Shown: positions 1 through 8,613, counted from the stretch's first letter. The stretch: 49,048 nucleotides of DNA from Megasphaera elsdenii (GCF_020539865.1 NZ_JAJBQV010000019.1:1-49048), one strand, 5' to 3'. Notes: a model not told the origin generated them from the sequence alone. Translations and numbers: made by a program.

Positions 1-10
1 GAAAGAAGAC

Positions 11-57
11 TGCAACAAAATGAGCTAAAAAGCTCATTTTGTTACAGCCCCTTTTTT
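11..57. terminator. Palindrome and T-run, probably a truncated nested terminator
   Basis: Positions 11-26 and 31-46 form an inverted repeat (TGYAACAAAATGAGCT, 15 of 16 pairs) with an AAAA loop. It is followed by ACAGCCCC and seven Ts. The GC arm that would pair with AGCCCC is not present, so it probably lies just left of the window, with the palindrome sitting in the loop. It would end a gene outside the window, or the minus-strand permease, or both. The palindrome is seen directly; the terminator role is inferred. Confidence 0.5.
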
Positions 58-60
58 TGT

Positions 61-142
61 GGTTCGTGGTTCGTGATTCGTTTGGCGAAGGTTCGATGAA
101 CGACCCACGCCCCACGGCAAACGACCCATGGCGCGAAGCGCC
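61..142. repeat. 7-base phased intergenic repeat (heptad array) next to the permease stop
   Basis: The gap reads in consecutive 7-mers: GGTTCGT, GGTTCGT, GATTCGT, TTGGCGA, AGGTTCG, ATGAACG, ACCCACG, CCCCACG, GCAAACG, ACCCATG. The second half is roughly the reverse complement of the first. A small GGCGC-GAA-GCGCC hairpin at 130-142 touches the permease stop codon. A related copy lies at 20742-20883 beside another minus-strand stop. Confidence 0.75.
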
Positions 143-1528
143 TTACTTCCCCTCCTGCTGCAAGAGGCTGTGTTTGCGTCCGTAGACCATGTAAATGATG
201 AGGCCCAGGATGGTCCAGCCCGTGAACAACATCAGTGTATGCGACGACAATTCAGAGAAGATGAAGGCACAACAGATGAAGCCCAGCGGAGCGATGATGT
301 GGACGGCAGGACAGCGGAATCCGCGCGGATGGTCTGGATAGAGCCGGCGCAGGACGAGGATGCCGACACAGGAACAGAGGAAGGCGAAAATCGTACCGGC
401 ACTGCACGTTTCAGCGACGATATGGATAGGCGTGAAACCGGTGATGCAGGCGACGATGATGCCAATAACAATCTGGATGATATACGGCGTATGGAATTTC
501 GGATGGACCTTGTAGAGACTCATGGGCATGAGGCCGTCACGGCTCATCGAGTAAAGGGCCCGGCTCTGAGCGAAGAGCATGCCCAGGACGACCGTCGACA
601 GGCCGCAGATGGCGCCAGTACCGACGATGGCCGAACCGAGATGGAGGCCGATGTATTCCAGGACGAAGGACGCCGGAGCTGCTGTATCGAGCATGGGATA
701 CGGTACAACGCCAGTCATGGCAGCACAGACGGCAATGTAAAGGACTGTACAAATGGCCAAGGCCGAAATGATGCCAATAGGCATGTCGTGTTTCGGATTC
801 TTTGTTTCTTCTGCCGCCGTCGACAAGGCATCGAACCCCAAGTAGGCAAAGAAGAGGACTGCCGTGCCAGCAAAGACGCCGTGGATGCCATAGGGCAGGA
901 ATGGCTGCCAGTTCATCGGTTCGATGTGCGGTGCCGCTAAGAAAAGGAAGAGGAAAATCGTCCCGATTTTAACGTATACCAAGATGCGGTTGACGTGAGC
1001 ACTTTCGCGGACGCCGACGACGAGGAGCGCCGTCGCCAAGGCGACGATGAGGACAGCCGGCAAGTTGATGATACCGCCGTCAGCCGGTACCGCCGTCAAA
1101 GCTTTCGGCAAGTCGATGCCGCAAGAATGAAGGATGCCGACGAAGTACGCCGACCAGCCGCCGGCTACGGCACTGGCCCCGACAGAGTATTCCAAGATGA
1201 GGCTCCAGCCGACCCACCAGCCAAAGATTTCGCCGAGGGACGCATAAGCGTAAGTATAAGAACTACCAGATACGGGCAGGAATGAAGCCAGTTCCGAATA
1301 AGCCAGACAGACGAAAGCACAAGTAATCGCTGCAAAAACGAAGGATAACATCAGGCCGGGCCCGGCGTATTTTGCTGCGCCGATGCCGGTGAGGACAAAG
1401 ATTCCTGTCCCGATGATGATACCCAGGCCCATGAGGGTGATATCGAAGGCACCGAGGGCCTTATTCAATTTCTTCTCCTGCGTATGGGCCAGCAAGTCAT
1501 CGAAGGATTTTCGACGTAAGATATTCAT
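143..1528 (-). CDS. APC-family amino acid permease (YfnA/CAT-like)
   Basis: A 461-residue integral membrane transporter that probably imports amino acids by proton symport or exchange. About 12 hydrophobic segments are visible. The first carries GLGIIIGTGIFVLTGIG, the glycine-rich TM1 signature of the APC superfamily, and residues following it (SELASFLPVSGSSYTYAY) fit the TM2-TM3 region of the cationic amino acid transporter group. The upstream ATG at 1543 would add five residues but overlaps the GGGAGG ribosome site; the start at 1528 places that site correctly. It lies 18 bases behind brnQ in the same direction, so the two are probably co-transcribed. The substrate cannot be told from the sequence. 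Confidence 0.9.
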   Translation of the reverse strand: MNILRRKSFDDLLAHTQEKKLNKALGAFDITLMGLGIIIGTGIFVLTGIGAAKYAGPGLMLSFVFAAITCAFVCLAYSELASFLPVSGSSYTYAYASLGEIFGWWVGWSLILEYSVGASAVAGGWSAYFVGILHSCGIDLPKALTAVPADGGIINLPAVLIVALATALLVVGVRESAHVNRILVYVKIGTIFLFLFLAAPHIEPMNWQPFLPYGIHGVFAGTAVLFFAYLGFDALSTAAEETKNPKHDMPIGIISALAICTVLYIAVCAAMTGVVPYPMLDTAAPASFVLEYIGLHLGSAIVGTGAICGLSTVVLGMLFAQSRALYSMSRDGLMPMSLYKVHPKFHTPYIIQIVIGIIVACITGFTPIHIVAETCSAGTIFAFLCSCVGILVLRRLYPDHPRGFRCPAVHIIAPLGFICCAFIFSELSSHTLMLFTGWTILGLIIYMVYGRKHSLLQQEGK

Positions 1529-1546
1529 AAACGTGCCTCCCATCCT

Positions 1547-2881
1547 TTACTGACTCGCTTTATTTGAAGAAACAGCAGCTTTCCAGAGCAGCCCGATGAT
1601 GAAGCCGACAATGGTGAAGCTGATCCAGCCCATGCCCAGGGTGTGGAGCGGCACCATCGTATTGAAGATGTTGTCAATAGGCCCTAAGGAAATCTTAGCT
1701 GTCTGGAGGCCCGTAACCAAGGCCGGAATCAAGGTCAGACCGATGGTCCAGGCGTATACGCACTGCCGTCCATCATACAAGTTGTTGAGAAAAGTCAGGA
1801 TGATGATAGCGACGACGAGCGGATAAATGAACATCAAGACGGGAATTGCGGCGACGATAATCGTCTTCAAGCCGAACATGGCGACGAAGAAAGAAATGAC
1901 CGTGAAGATGATGACCCATTTCTTATAGCCGATGTTGCCGACGAGTTCATTGAAATACGTAGCGCACGACGTAATCAAACCGATAGACGTCGATAAGCAG
2001 GCCAGAAGTACGATGACGGCCAGGATGACAGCCCCAACGTTGCCAAAGAGGATCATAGCGCTCTTGGAGAGGACCGGTGCGCCCGTTTCCTGGATACCGA
2101 AAGCAACAACGCTGTCGGCACCGATCTTGGCGATGAAAATGTAGACGAAAGCCAGGCAGCCTACGGCAATCAGGCCGGCTTTAAAGACTTCTTTCGTAAT
2201 AGCCGCCGGTTCCGTAGCGCCGTCTTCCATGACGAATTCAATGACCAAGATGGCGAATACCAGTGATGCAATCGCATCCATCGTGTTATAGCCATCGAGG
2301 ACGCCCTGTACAGCAGCGATGCTAGCCGTCGCATAAGCAGCCGTTGGGTCTTGCGGCGAGCCGAGAGGCGTAATGAAGGATTTGGCAATGAGCAGCAAAA
2401 TCGTCAGCAGCAGGGCCGGCGTCAAAATCTTGCCGATGCGGTCGACCAGTTTCTGCGGCGATACGGACAGCCAGAAAGAAATGACGAAGAACAGGACCAA
2501 GAAACCCGTCATGATTATGTCACTGCCACCGCTCTGCAAGAACGGACGGACGGCGATTTCATAAGATACACTGCCCGTACGAGGGATAGCGAAGAACGGT
2601 CCGATTGTCAGATAACAGATGACGGTAAAAAAGAGACCGTATGCCGGATGGACGCGGCCAGCCAGTTCCTGCAAGTTCTTACAGCCTGAATAGCCCATAG
2701 CCAGGACACCGGCCAGCGGCAGGCCGACACCGGTGACGACGAAGCCCAGGACAGCCCACCAGACATTCGAGCCGGCAGCCTGACCCATGGCAGCCGGGAA
2801 GATCAAATTCCCAGCACCAAAGAACAGCGCGAACAACATTAAGCCGATAGCAATCGTTCTGTTTCCTTTATTTTCTCCCAT
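1547..2881 (-). CDS. brnQ: Branched-chain amino acid:cation symporter
   Basis: A 444-residue LIVCS-family transporter that takes up leucine, isoleucine and valine with Na+ or H+. The N-terminus (AIGLMLFALFFGAGNLIFP) is the family's hallmark first membrane segment, and about 12 segments follow over the full usual length. The ATG at 2881 is preceded by AGGAGGAGTG. The gene leads a two-gene unit with the APC permease. The roughly 200 bases upstream are very AT-rich and hold a TAAAAT -10-like box, but no convincing -35 box and no T-box or leader peptide that I could recognise. Confidence 0.95.
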   Translation of the reverse strand: MGENKGNRTIAIGLMLFALFFGAGNLIFPAAMGQAAGSNVWWAVLGFVVTGVGLPLAGVLAMGYSGCKNLQELAGRVHPAYGLFFTVICYLTIGPFFAIPRTGSVSYEIAVRPFLQSGGSDIIMTGFLVLFFVISFWLSVSPQKLVDRIGKILTPALLLTILLLIAKSFITPLGSPQDPTAAYATASIAAVQGVLDGYNTMDAIASLVFAILVIEFVMEDGATEPAAITKEVFKAGLIAVGCLAFVYIFIAKIGADSVVAFGIQETGAPVLSKSAMILFGNVGAVILAVIVLLACLSTSIGLITSCATYFNELVGNIGYKKWVIIFTVISFFVAMFGLKTIIVAAIPVLMFIYPLVVAIIILTFLNNLYDGRQCVYAWTIGLTLIPALVTGLQTAKISLGPIDNIFNTMVPLHTLGMGWISFTIVGFIIGLLWKAAVSSNKASQ

Positions 2882-3078
2882 ATGACACTCCTCCTATCTT
2901 TGTAAAATTTTAGATTTTGTCAAGAAATCATAAGGACAGAAAATGAAATAAATTAAATAGTTTAATTTGTGACTTCATTTTATCATAAAAAGGAAAAAAA
3001 ATCATGACTTTTTGGCAACTTTAATCTAATTCTAATGAGTCTTTAATCTTTCTTTAATATTTTTGTGAAATCTCGAAC
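2882..3078. other. AT-rich gap between cobD 3' end and brnQ
   Basis: About 200 bases, far more AT-rich than the surrounding genes. It should contain the brnQ promoter on the minus strand (TAAAAT is visible near 2983) and the end of the cobD transcript. There is no clear hairpin plus T-run for cobD and no plausible small gene. Confidence 0.5.
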
Positions 3079-4152
3079 TTATCTAATATTTTCCGTCAAA
3101 AGAGCTACAAATCTTTCATTTTCTTCATGAGTCCGCACAGCGGTCCGGCCATAAGCCGCAGTCAAGCCAGGATAGTTGGCGCAATCACGTATCAGCAAGC
3201 CTTGGGTTTGCAACACTTCTGCCAAGTCGGCCGTCCGGGCGTCATGACCAGTCAGTTTCCAGAAGATGAAGTTGACACAGGGCGGATAGACATAGAGGCC
3301 AGGAATTTTTTTCATCTGACCGTACAGCCAGTCTTTCTCCTGCTGTACCAGTTGGCGCGAATCCTGCTGGTATGTCCAGTCCCCTAGACCGGCGACGCCG
3401 GCATACTGGGCCAGGACATTGACATTCCAACAGTCCTTGTGGCCTTCCATGAGGCCGCGCCGCAAGGGCGACGTGACGCCGAAGCCCAGGCGCAGCCCGG
3501 GAAGGGCATAAAATTTCGTCAACGATCGGACGACAAAGAGGTTATCCCTATCCCCTGCCTGACGAAGGACAGAATACGCCTCGTCGGATTCGAGGAAATC
3601 GAGGAACGATTCGTCGACGATGATATCCGTCCCCTTGCGGGCGCCGACTTCAGCCAGGGCCAGGATTTCATCAGCTGTAGCCAACGTCCCGGTCGGGTTA
3701 TTGGGATTGCCCAGGATGATGCAATCCACCTGGCCACAAGCCTGGCGCAGCACCTTCCAAGGAAAGGCAAAACAGTCGTCCTCGTTCAGATAGCCATAAT
3801 CAACGACGGCCCCAGCAGCTCGTGCAGCCCGTTCGTATTCACTGAAAGAAGGAACCGGCAGCAGAACCCGCTGAGGTCGGAAAGTATGCATATAAAGATA
3901 AAAGAGCTCGGCTGCGCCATTGCCGAGGACGAGGGCTCCTTCCGGCACGCCATAGGCATTTTTCAAGGCCTGGCGCAGGGCAGTCCCGGCCGGGTCTGGA
4001 TAATGGACGACCTCGCCGAGATGAGCCGCCAAAGCTTGGCGCACAGCCGGCGACAAGCCTAAGGGATTGATATTGGCACTGAAATCCAGCCATGCCTTTC
4101 CCTCCGGTGCCGGCTGATAGACATTGCCACCATGTTCAAATCGTTTTATCAT
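3079..4152 (-). CDS. cobD: L-threonine-O-3-phosphate decarboxylase (cobalamin arm)
   Basis: A PLP enzyme of the class-I/II aminotransferase fold, 357 residues. It decarboxylates threonine phosphate to (R)-1-aminopropan-2-yl phosphate, the linker between the corrin ring and the lower ligand of B12. Visible motifs are LDFSANINPLG at the N-terminus, ILGNPNNPTG, IIVDESFLDF and RSLTKFYALPGLRLGF with the PLP-binding lysine. The reading frame stays open to 4329, but the start at 4152 (MIKRFEHGGN) gives the family's N-terminus and has an AGGTGACGTT ribosome site. It is last in the operon, 4 bases after pduX, which supplies its substrate. Similarity to histidinol-phosphate aminotransferase is expected, but context decides for CobD. 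Confidence 0.93.
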   Translation of the reverse strand: MIKRFEHGGNVYQPAPEGKAWLDFSANINPLGLSPAVRQALAAHLGEVVHYPDPAGTALRQALKNAYGVPEGALVLGNGAAELFYLYMHTFRPQRVLLPVPSFSEYERAARAAGAVVDYGYLNEDDCFAFPWKVLRQACGQVDCIILGNPNNPTGTLATADEILALAEVGARKGTDIIVDESFLDFLESDEAYSVLRQAGDRDNLFVVRSLTKFYALPGLRLGFGVTSPLRRGLMEGHKDCWNVNVLAQYAGVAGLGDWTYQQDSRQLVQQEKDWLYGQMKKIPGLYVYPPCVNFIFWKLTGHDARTADLAEVLQTQGLLIRDCANYPGLTAAYGRTAVRTHEENERFVALLTENIR

Positions 4153-4156
4153 AACG

Positions 4157-5017
4157 TCACCTGATTTCTGCAAAAATACCACCCCGTTGCAACCGAACCG
4201 TTTCCCGGTAAGTCCACTGCGGAAATTGCTGGCACAGAGCGGCAACAACTGCGTCCCGGTCAGCCTGACAGGATTGGCGGCTAAAGAAGATGCCCGCAAC
4301 GGTACCGCTGTGGGCCACATTGACACCAATTACGGCAGGATGACGCAGAGCCGCCCGGAGAAAGGCCGGAAAAGCTGGTTTCGGCAGCCATAGCTGGTTG
4401 GCCAGCGCACTCAAGGATGCCGCCAACCCCAAGTAGCGGTCCGTCAGGGATGCCTTCAAGAGCTGCCAGCCTAGAAAAAGAGGGGCCTGGCTCGGCCAAA
4501 TCGGGTCCGGATGGAGGTGGTGAAAGGCAATGGTATCGACAGTCCCGCCAGCGTCGAATACGGCAATAGACAAAGGCGGCACTTGGGGAAACACGTGCCA
4601 GATGGCCCCTGTCTCCGGCTGTATGACAGCCATGCCATGACAAAAAACGCCGTCTGTCGGCTCAATGGAAGCCGCCAGACGGCCTATGTCCTGTTCGGAA
4701 ATGTTCTTTTGACAGACTGCGGAAACGGCAGCCAGGACAGCGCAAATATCAGCAGAACTCGAAGCCATCCCTTTGCCCTGAGGCAGATCCGATGTCAAGA
4801 AGAAATCATAGGGAAGGTCCTGACACTGGCAATATGATTGACCGAGTGCTAAAGCGCGGCGGGCTTTCTCCCCGCCCCCCAAGAGCCGTCCCCTGCCGGG
4901 ACGGACGATGACGGTACTGTACCGGTCAATAGGGCAGGTAACCAAGAAAGGTTCACCTTGCCAAATGCCCTGCATGACTTCCCCGCACGAACCGGGAACG
5001 CGGACGGTCAGCTCCAT
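4157..5017 (-). CDS. pduX: L-threonine kinase, PduX-like GHMP kinase
   Basis: A 286-residue GHMP-superfamily kinase that phosphorylates free L-threonine with ATP to give the substrate of CobD. The ATP-binding loop LPQGKGMASSSADI is clear. The N-terminus (RVPGSCGEVMQGIWQG) fits the PduX/cobalamin-kinase group, and a C-terminal GVNVAHSGTVAGIFF segment matches GHMP motif 3. It overlaps the end of cbiB by 10 bases, and cobD follows after 4, so translation is probably coupled. Function is assigned from motifs plus position between cbiB and cobD. Confidence 0.88.
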   Translation of the reverse strand: MELTVRVPGSCGEVMQGIWQGEPFLVTCPIDRYSTVIVRPGRGRLLGGGEKARRALALGQSYCQCQDLPYDFFLTSDLPQGKGMASSSADICAVLAAVSAVCQKNISEQDIGRLAASIEPTDGVFCHGMAVIQPETGAIWHVFPQVPPLSIAVFDAGGTVDTIAFHHLHPDPIWPSQAPLFLGWQLLKASLTDRYLGLAASLSALANQLWLPKPAFPAFLRAALRHPAVIGVNVAHSGTVAGIFFSRQSCQADRDAVVAALCQQFPQWTYRETVRLQRGGIFAEIR

Positions 5018-5967
5018 AAGCCATAAAGTCCTAAGGAAAGGAGAGCCGTCAGGACACCGGCAGCTAGGGATACGCCATACATGAGGTACGTCGTCTTGCG
5101 GATATACTGCGGCTCCAATTCATGGTCGGCATCGCCCATATATTCGCGGAACGTATCTTTGCCAAAATAGCGATTATGCCCACCCAAGCGGATGCCCAAG
5201 GCGCCGGCAACGGTGGCTTCGGCATAGCCGCCATTCGGGCTGGGATGCTTGGAAGCATCACGGCGCATGATGCGCCAAGCCCCTTTGGCATCATAGCCCA
5301 GACAGGCGGCAGCAGCGATGAACAGCAGTCCTGTAAGGCGGGCCGGGATGTAGTTGAGGACATCGTCGACGCGGGCTGCGACGCGGCCGAAATAAAGGTA
5401 TTTATCGTTCTTATAGCCAATCATGGAATCGAGAGTATTGGCCGCACGATAGACAACAGCCAGGGGCAGGCCGCCGATGGCGAAGAAGAACAGCGGCGAC
5501 ACGATGCCGTCAACGGTATTTTCAGCAATCGTTTCCACCGTCGCCCGCGTCACTTCCTGGCTGTCAAGGTGGTCCGTATCGCGGCCGACAATCTTACCGA
5601 CTTTAAGCTGAGCAATGCGCAGATGATGGTGGATAAGATAGCGGTAGACTTCACGGCCAGCCTTAGCCAGGCTGCGCGGACAGATCATAAAGGACAAGAG
5701 GATGCCCTGGATGATATAATTCCAGTGTTCATTCGGCAAGAATTCCAAGGCCAGGACCAGGACCAGCGTAATATTATAGACAAACAGCAGGGTAATGATA
5801 ACGGTCAAGCCGCCTAAGATGAAATGTTCCCACTTCGTCGACTTTTCATTATAAAACAGGCGTTCGAGCAAACTGATCCAGCGGCCGATAAGGGCGACAG
5901 GATGCAGTTTCGTATGGGGGTCGCCAAGGATGAAATCTACGATAAAAGCGGTCAGTACAGTAATCAT
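5008..5967 (-). CDS. cbiB: Adenosylcobinamide-phosphate synthase
   Basis: A 319-residue integral membrane protein that joins aminopropanol phosphate to adenosylcobyric acid. The N-terminus has the family signature DFILGDPHTKLHPVALIG, and the middle has the conserved VETIAENTVDGIVSPLFF stretch. Several membrane segments are evident, at about 60-90, 150-170, 205-225 and the C-terminus. The ATG at 5967 is preceded by AAGGAATACA and overlaps the cobQ stop as ATGA. This enzyme uses the product made by the two downstream genes. Confidence 0.95.
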   Translation of the reverse strand: MITVLTAFIVDFILGDPHTKLHPVALIGRWISLLERLFYNEKSTKWEHFILGGLTVIITLLFVYNITLVLVLALEFLPNEHWNYIIQGILLSFMICPRSLAKAGREVYRYLIHHHLRIAQLKVGKIVGRDTDHLDSQEVTRATVETIAENTVDGIVSPLFFFAIGGLPLAVVYRAANTLDSMIGYKNDKYLYFGRVAARVDDVLNYIPARLTGLLFIAAAACLGYDAKGAWRIMRRDASKHPSPNGGYAEATVAGALGIRLGGHNRYFGKDTFREYMGDADHELEPQYIRKTTYLMYGVSLAAGVLTALLSLGLYGLWS

Positions 5968-7493
5968 TGTATTCCTTCTTCCATAATCTGCCGCAGGCGC
6001 TTCATATCCAAAGACTGGCGGACAATCCGGGCCAGGCGGTCGTATTTCACTTCTTTTTCCTGCCAGTAATGCCGTGTCACCAGCAAGGCATCCCAGCCTT
6101 TCTGCTTCCGCAGGATATTGAGGAAGTGCCGACGGAACTTGTCATTGTCAAAGAGACCGTGGATGTACGTTCCCCAGGCCAGACCGTCTTTGCGGGCTGC
6201 CCCAGCCGGACATTGGCAGGGCTGACCAGCGCGACGGGTGACCATAAAGGGATAGACGTCGTCTCCGCAGCCTTCTGTCCGGCCCATGTGGATCTCATAG
6301 CCGGATAAATCAGGAATCGACAGGGTTTCCCCTAAAAACGGCAGGTTCCGGCAATCCGCCGTTACTTGGGACGTCAATTTTCGGGAAATGAAGGTCGTCG
6401 TCACACCTAGGAGATGCAGGCCTTCGACGCGGCCTATATCGGATTCGGTCTGCTCCGGGTCGCAGACAGCTTCCCCCATCATCTGGTAGCCGCCACAGAT
6501 ACCGATGACCGGCTTTTTCAGCATCATGAAATCGTGTAAAGCCTGGGGCCAGCCGTTTTCGCGAAGAAACAGCAAATCTTCTGTCGTGTTCTTACTGCCT
6601 GGCAGGATGACGGCATCGGCACCGGCCAAATCACCAGGATGGCGGGCATAGTACAAGGCGACGTCGTCTTCCCTGGCCAAGCTGTCGAAATCAGTGAAAT
6701 TGGAAATCTTCGGAACCTGGACGACGGCAATAGAGACCTTATCGACGGAGGGCTGCTGGTCCTGATTATCGAGGGATACGGAATCTTCTTCGTCAATACC
6801 TAAATCGTCAATATAAGGGACGACACCTAGGACGGGCTTACCCGTCTTTTTCTCTAAAAAGTCAATAGCCGGCGTAAACAACGACACGTCGCCGCGAAAT
6901 TTATTGATGACCAGACCTTTGACCAAGTCCCGTTCGTCCGGGTCGAGTAGTTCCAGCGTACCGACTAAGGCAGCCAATGAGCCACCGCGGTCTATATCAG
7001 CCACTAAGAGCACCGGTGCGCCCAGGTATTTCGCAACGCGCATATTGACGATATCGTGGTCTTTCAAGTTGATTTCTGCCGGACTTCCGGCGCCTTCGAT
7101 GACCAGCGTATCGTAAGCCTTATCCAGTTCATGCAGGGCGCGCTTGACGGCGTCAAAAGCTTTAAGTGAATAGCCTTTGTGATAATCCCGGGCCGACATA
7201 TTGCCGACAGGACGGCCGTCGATGATGACTTGCGAGCAGGCATTGCCTGTAGGCTTCAACAGAACGGGATTCATAGCCACCATAGGAAGCAAGCCGGCCG
7301 CTTCGGCTTGGGCGACCTGGGCCCGGCCCATTTCCCGTCCATCGGCAGTGACATAGGAATTCAAAGCCATATTCTGAGCCTTGAAAGGTACGACCTTTTT
7401 CCCTTCTTGTAAGAAAATGCGGCACAAAGCCGTCGTAATAATACTTTTTCCGACATGGGAACTCGTCCCTTGCAGCATAATATATTCTGCCAA
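5964..7493 (-). CDS. cobQ: Cobyric acid synthase, TTG start
   Basis: A glutamine-dependent amidotransferase, 509 residues, that amidates side chains b, d, e and g of adenosylcobyrinic a,c-diamide. The N-terminal P-loop-type ATPase domain has MLQGTSSHVGKS and FKAQNMALNSYVT. The C-terminal class-I amidotransferase domain has the nucleophile in GICGGYQMMG and the histidine in TYIHGLFDND. I place the start at a TTG at 7493 (reads L/M-AEYIMLQG), because it has GAGGAGG eight bases upstream and restores the usual few residues before the P-loop; the first in-frame ATG would remove them. First gene of the B12 operon, with its own promoter at 7536-7563. Confidence 0.94.
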   Translation of the reverse strand: MAEYIMLQGTSSHVGKSIITTALCRIFLQEGKKVVPFKAQNMALNSYVTADGREMGRAQVAQAEAAGLLPMVAMNPVLLKPTGNACSQVIIDGRPVGNMSARDYHKGYSLKAFDAVKRALHELDKAYDTLVIEGAGSPAEINLKDHDIVNMRVAKYLGAPVLLVADIDRGGSLAALVGTLELLDPDERDLVKGLVINKFRGDVSLFTPAIDFLEKKTGKPVLGVVPYIDDLGIDEEDSVSLDNQDQQPSVDKVSIAVVQVPKISNFTDFDSLAREDDVALYYARHPGDLAGADAVILPGSKNTTEDLLFLRENGWPQALHDFMMLKKPVIGICGGYQMMGEAVCDPEQTESDIGRVEGLHLLGVTTTFISRKLTSQVTADCRNLPFLGETLSIPDLSGYEIHMGRTEGCGDDVYPFMVTRRAGQPCQCPAGAARKDGLAWGTYIHGLFDNDKFRRHFLNILRKQKGWDALLVTRHYWQEKEVKYDRLARIVRQSLDMKRLRQIMEEGIQ

Positions 7494-7518
7494 CCAGCGT
7501 TCCTCCTCACGGTTACAA

Positions 7519-7567
7519 TCTATTGCAATGTTTTTATTATATCTTGTCTGGCAAAAAATGCAATAGA
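7519..7567 (-). promoter_or_regulatory. cobQ operon promoter inside a 9-bp inverted repeat
   Basis: On the minus strand TTGCAT (7558-7563) and TATAAT (7536-7541) are 16 bases apart. A perfect inverted repeat, TCTATTGCA at 7519-7527 and TGCAATAGA at 7559-7567, brackets the promoter and overlaps its -35 box and likely start site. The predicted leader to the TTG start is only about 36 bases, too short for a cobalamin riboswitch. The promoter is well supported; the operator role of the repeat is a guess. Confidence 0.65.
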
Positions 7568-7656
7568 AAAGGAGCCGTCGCATTGAGCTGACCCCCAATT
7601 GTTAGACCTAACATCTAACGATTGGGGGTCACATCACATCGCGACAGCTCCTTTTT
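7567..7656 (-). terminator. htpX terminator carrying a 53-bp palindromic insertion
   Basis: The outer stem is AAAAGGAGC-c-GTCGC (7567-7581) against GCGAC-a-GCTCCTTTTT (7641-7656). It would end htpX transcription on the minus strand and may act in both directions. The loop is occupied by the palindrome at 7584-7636. Removing that piece and one CAT copy leaves an ordinary short-loop terminator. Confidence 0.8.
7584..7636. mobile_element. 53-bp miniature element: two IS-like ends back to back
   Basis: The left 23 bases begin TGAGCTGACCCCCAATTGTT, and the reverse complement of the right 23 begins TGATGTGACCCCCAATCGTT; 20 of 23 positions agree. Only about 7 bases separate them. CAT occurs directly on both sides (7581-7583 and 7637-7639), as a 3-bp target duplication would. 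TGA/TCA termini and a 3-bp duplication fit IS3-family (IS150-group) ends. No coding capacity. Identification as an IS derivative is inference. Confidence 0.6.
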
Positions 7657-7673
7657 ACGTGACTCGTAAAACA

Positions 7674-8528
7674 TCAATCATGTAATTCTTTGTCCAGTTC
7701 TTCCAAGCGTTCAATACGTTTTTCTGTAGGCGGGTGGGTACTGAAGAGGTTCGCTATGGTACTGCCGGCACCGGCGAAGGGATTGATGATGCACATATGG
7801 GCCGTCGCCTTAGTCGCACCAGGCAGCGCGTAATGATGAGCGTAGTTATCGATTTTCGCCAAAGCTCTCGCCAAGGCAATCGGATCATCGATCATGCGGC
7901 CCCCTTCTTCATCAGCCATGTATTCCCGCGTCCGAGAAATGCCGAGCTGGATGATGGAAGCAGCCAAAGGCGCTACGATAGCCGTCACCAAGAGGGCGAT
8001 GGGATTGCCGTCGCCGTCGTCGTCGCGGCCGCCGCCAAAGAAGGCAGCCCACTGGGCGATGTTGGCGATCATGCCGATGGCGCTGGCAAAAGTGGCGACG
8101 ATGGTGCTGATGAGGATATCCCTGTGCAGGATATGGCTCATTTCATGGGCCAAGACGCCGCGGATTTCATCTTCGTCGAGAAGGTCCAAGATACCCGCTG
8201 TCGCCGCAACGGCGGCATGAGACGGGCTGCGGCCCGTAGCAAAAGCATTCGGCACTTCTGTCGGGATGATGTAGACCTTGGGCATGGGCAAATCGGCACG
8301 CTGGGCCAGGTCGGCGACGATGCGGTACAAGTAGTGGTCTTCGCCGACTTCCTGGGCCCGATAAGCTTTCAAGACCATCGTATCACTGAACCAGTAGGAA
8401 AAGAAATTCATCGCCGTAGCGATGATGAACATGACCATGACGCCGCTGCGGCCACCAATGAGGCCGCCAATAGCCATGAGGATGCCCGCCAGGGCCGTCA
8501 TGAGGAATACGGTTTTTACACGATTCAT
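7674..8528 (-). CDS. htpX: HtpX-type membrane zinc protease (M48)
   Basis: A 284-residue membrane-bound metalloprotease thought to degrade misfolded membrane proteins. Two hydrophobic segments at the N-terminus are followed by the zinc motif LAHEMSHILHRD; further hydrophobic segments and EYMADEEGG, with the third ligand, come after. The frame opens at 8561, but the ATG at 8528 (MNRVKTVFLMT) has AGGAG at proper distance and is the family's usual start. A near-ideal promoter at 8585-8613 drives it. The stop codon runs into a short 7-base phased stretch and the composite terminator. Confidence 0.93.
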   Translation of the reverse strand: MNRVKTVFLMTALAGILMAIGGLIGGRSGVMVMFIIATAMNFFSYWFSDTMVLKAYRAQEVGEDHYLYRIVADLAQRADLPMPKVYIIPTEVPNAFATGRSPSHAAVAATAGILDLLDEDEIRGVLAHEMSHILHRDILISTIVATFASAIGMIANIAQWAAFFGGGRDDDGDGNPIALLVTAIVAPLAASIIQLGISRTREYMADEEGGRMIDDPIALARALAKIDNYAHHYALPGATKATAHMCIINPFAGAGSTIANLFSTHPPTEKRIERLEELDKELHD

Positions 8529-8584
8529 AAGATCAACTCCTATCAAGAAGCTAAAGGTCAAAAGGTTAAATTTACTATACCTTC

Positions 8585-8613
8585 ATTATATACGGCCTTA
8601 TGTTCGTTGTCAA
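8585..8613 (-). promoter_or_regulatory. Consensus sigma-70 promoter of htpX
   Basis: Minus strand TTGACA (8608-8613), exactly 17 bases, TATAAT (8585-8590). Both hexamers match the consensus fully. The leader to the htpX start is about 50 bases. Confidence 0.88.

Noticed and set aside
61..142. CRISPR array
   Set aside because: The repeats are 7 bases with no spacers of regular length, so they cannot be CRISPR units; no cas genes are present.
4153..4329. Longer N-terminus for cobD
   Set aside because: It would lie inside pduX; the start at 4152 has a ribosome site and the expected first residues.
7494..7673. Cobalamin riboswitch upstream of the B12 operon
   Set aside because: The promoter is only about 36 bases from the start and no B12-box sequence is seen between them.
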